NCBI GenBank assembly: GCA_003492055.1
Contig: DMZE01000152.1
Coordinates: 1-7,641, forward strand
Source of the DNA: Cellvibrionales bacterium
Lineage (GTDB): Bacteria > Pseudomonadota > Gammaproteobacteria > Pseudomonadales > UBA7434
Length of the DNA: 7,641 nt
Reading direction: 5' to 3'
Each line of letters starts with the position of its first letter. Within the stretch, counting starts at the first letter, position 1. The translations under genes and the position numbers were made by a program. This document shows, one piece after another, positions 6,465 through 7,641 of this stretch. Below the pieces are notes generated by a model, which did no database searches, was not told the DNA's origin, and saw only the letters and a program-made list of their open reading frames with translations.

Positions 6465-6499
6465 GAGTTGGGAGTTGGGAGTTAGGAATAGAGAATTAA
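6458..6499. repeat. Array of 7-bp GAGTTGG-like repeats at the end of fpr
   Basis: Six in-phase heptamers: GAGTTAA, GAGTTGG, GAGTTGG, GAGTTAG, GAATAGA, GAATTAA. The first contains the fpr stop codon (6462-6464), and the array fills almost all of the space to the convergent dusC gene (its stop is at 6503). The middle copies are perfect and the outer ones degenerate. It looks like slippage-grown simple sequence; no hairpin is evident, so it is not an obvious terminator. Confidence 0.85.
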
Positions 6500-6502
6500 G
6501 CG

Positions 6503-7462
6503 CTAATGACTCAGATCGGCACCGAGTATTGATGCAAACTCATGCGGTTGTTTATAGCGCTTAATTTGTTCAAAAAACGGTGTCGCTTCTGGGTAATGCA
6601 TTTGCAGGTAAAACAACCATTGCTTAACGCGGTTACCCAAAAAGCGTAATGGATAAGCATCCTTAGTATCGTAGTAAAAGCGATTCAACAAATTCAGTAT
6701 GTCACTCCAAACCAATGGCTGATAATCATTTTGATTATTATGCGCCTTAATTTGCAGGGCCAAATCGGGACAAGCCACTAAACCACGCCCCAGCATAAAA
6801 TCATTACAGCCACTTTCTGCCTTACACTGCTGCCAGTCTTTTATATTCCAGATTTCGCCATTAGCGACAACAGGAATATTAATAGCGTCGACAATCTCGG
6901 CAATACACTTCCAATACGCCGGCGGCTTATAACCATCAGCTTTTGAGCGCGCATGAACACAGAGCTCATTCGCACCGGCATCCGTAATCGCATGAGCGTT
7001 TTCGAGATACAAATTGCGCTCTTCAAAACCTAAACGAATTTTTGCAGTCACTGGGGTTTGATTCGGCACCGCTGCACGAACGCTGCTCACAATATCGCTA
7101 ACCAATGTAGGGCTTTTTAATAACACAGCGCCGCCCTTACTGTTGTTAACGGTTTTAGCCGGACAGCCAAAATTTAAATCAATCGCCGACGCACCTAAGG
7201 CCGCAGCTATTACCGCGCTCTCTGCTAAGGTTTCAGGATTACTGCCCAACAACTGAACACGCACAGGCGTTCCGTTAGGCGAAGTACTAAGGCCTGTACG
7301 ATTAAGCTCAGGGCAATCGCGTAATAGCGCTTTTTCAGAAATAGGTAAATCATTAACGCGCATAAACTCACTCACGCAAATATCGACACCGCCGATATCG
7401 CTATAAATGGTGCGGAAGTGGTGATCGATTACACCTTCCATCGGAGCTAAAAAAATACGCAT
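6503..7462 (-). CDS. dusC: tRNA-dihydrouridine(16) synthase DusC
   Basis: FMN- and NADPH-dependent enzyme that reduces uridine to dihydrouridine in the D-loop of tRNA, at U16 for the DusC subfamily. Its 319 residues compare with about 315 in E. coli. It opens with the TIM-barrel FMN motif MRIFLAPMEGVID. It has VRVQLLG at 67-73 and the catalytic Cys100 in DLNFGCPAKTVN (95-106), where DusB and DusA differ. It continues with AKIRLG (140-145), the FMN-phosphate segments CVHAR (168-172) and VVANGEIW (198-205), and GRG (225-227). A helical tRNA-binding domain fills the C-terminal quarter, including RVKQWLFYL, which favours DusC over DusA/B. No clear Shine-Dalgarno precedes the ATG; the region just upstream is one arm of an inverted repeat. 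The gene is convergent with fpr and downstream of the BtuB-like gene. Confidence 0.94.
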   Translation of the reverse strand: MRIFLAPMEGVIDHHFRTIYSDIGGVDICVSEFMRVNDLPISEKALLRDCPELNRTGLSTSPNGTPVRVQLLGSNPETLAESAVIAAALGASAIDLNFGCPAKTVNNSKGGAVLLKSPTLVSDIVSSVRAAVPNQTPVTAKIRLGFEERNLYLENAHAITDAGANELCVHARSKADGYKPPAYWKCIAEIVDAINIPVVANGEIWNIKDWQQCKAESGCNDFMLGRGLVACPDLALQIKAHNNQNDYQPLVWSDILNLLNRFYYDTKDAYPLRFLGNRVKQWLFYLQMHYPEATPFFEQIKRYKQPHEFASILGADLSH

Positions 7463-7465
7463 GAT

Positions 7466-7539
7466 ATGACTGTATAAGTTAATTAAACGTTAGCCTAAGC
7501 TGTTATTACTAAAAACCTAGGCTAACACAAAACAGTCAT
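7466..7539. repeat. Nested inverted repeats between btuB-like gene and dusC; inner one a possible terminator
   Basis: The outer arms ATGACTGT (7466-7473) and ACAGTCAT (7532-7539) match perfectly over 8 bases. The inner arms GTTAGCCTA (7489-7497) and TAGGCTAAC (7518-7526) match perfectly over 9 bases with a 20-base loop. The inner stem would follow the BtuB-like stop codon on the minus strand and is followed by GTTTAATT, so it may act as that gene's terminator. The outer right arm on the minus transcript ends 3 nt before the dusC ATG. Confidence 0.5.
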
Positions 7540-7542
7540 TAA

Positions 7543-7641
7543 CTAATGGAGTTTTAGTCGCAGTCCTACGCTAGCACCAAAACCTAAGGTCTGATAACCC
7601 AATACTTCTTCGTACTGATCATCTAACACATTGTCTAAGCG
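7543..7641 (-). CDS. C-terminal end of a TonB-dependent outer-membrane receptor, BtuB-like (partial)
   Basis: Only the last 32 codons and the TAG stop (7543-7545) are in the window; the rest lies beyond the right edge. The peptide RLDNVLDDQYEEVLGYQT then LGFGASVGLRLKLH matches the final two beta strands of TonB-dependent receptors. The pattern N-L/V-x-D-x-x-Y-E-x-x-x-GYQT-x-G is closest to BtuB (vitamin B12 receptor), whose E. coli C-terminus contains DKDYETVYGYQTAG. Such proteins sit in the outer membrane and import cobalamin or other large ligands using TonB energy. The protein ends in His rather than the usual terminal aromatic residue. The ligand cannot be fixed from so short a piece; a different TonB receptor is possible. 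Confidence 0.7.
   Translation of the reverse strand, partial: RLDNVLDDQYEEVLGYQTLGFGASVGLRLKLH

Noticed and set aside
6376..6564. 62-codon plus-strand frame running from fpr through the heptad array into dusC
   Set aside because: It overlaps two real genes and owes its length to the 7-bp repeat, giving the low-complexity peptide typical of such arrays.

Overview
The window looks like chromosomal DNA of a free-living, probably marine, gammaproteobacterium. The evidence is a set of proteins close to Pseudomonas/Cellvibrio/Alteromonas-type relatives: a BipA/TypA GTPase next to D-aminoacyl-tRNA deacylase, a LysR regulator divergent from a bacterial ferredoxin-NADP reductase (the finR-fpr arrangement known from Pseudomonas), DusC, and the end of a BtuB-like TonB-dependent receptor. 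Base composition is moderate, with AT-rich intergenic regions. The genus cannot be fixed from the sequence.

Layout. 1-652 (minus): a type II toxin-antitoxin locus. The HigA/COG3636-like antitoxin runs off the left edge. The RelE/HigB-like (Gp49 family) toxin is split by an in-frame TAA after residue 66, yet 31 clearly homologous residues continue in the same frame to the normal end. Upstream lies an operator-like cluster, consisting of a perfect inverted repeat and a 17-bp direct repeat at 28-bp period. 743-3030 (minus): typA followed after 2 bp by dtd, both concerned with translation and read as one operon. 3278-4612 (plus): an 11-helix Na+-dependent neurotransmitter-symporter-family transporter. 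4662-5543 (minus) and 5691-6464 (plus): a divergent LysR regulator and fpr pair, sharing a 147-bp control region with a LysR-type box. 6458-6499: a run of 7-bp repeats beginning on the fpr stop codon. 6503-7462 (minus): dusC. 7543-7641 (minus): the last 32 codons of a BtuB-like outer-membrane receptor.

How the genes work together. TypA (a ribosome-associated stress GTPase) and Dtd (removal of D-amino acids from tRNA) both protect translation. FinR and Fpr probably form a self-contained redox-stress unit in which the regulator controls the flavin reductase gene. The transporter imports an amino acid or similar small solute with sodium. DusC modifies tRNA.

I found no wholly new multi-gene system. 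The best leads are the nonsense-interrupted toxin beside an apparently intact antitoxin, the repeat-rich control regions of the TA locus and of finR-fpr, a terminator-like structure with a T8 run upstream of the transporter, the heptad array at the fpr end, and the nested inverted repeats between btuB and dusC.
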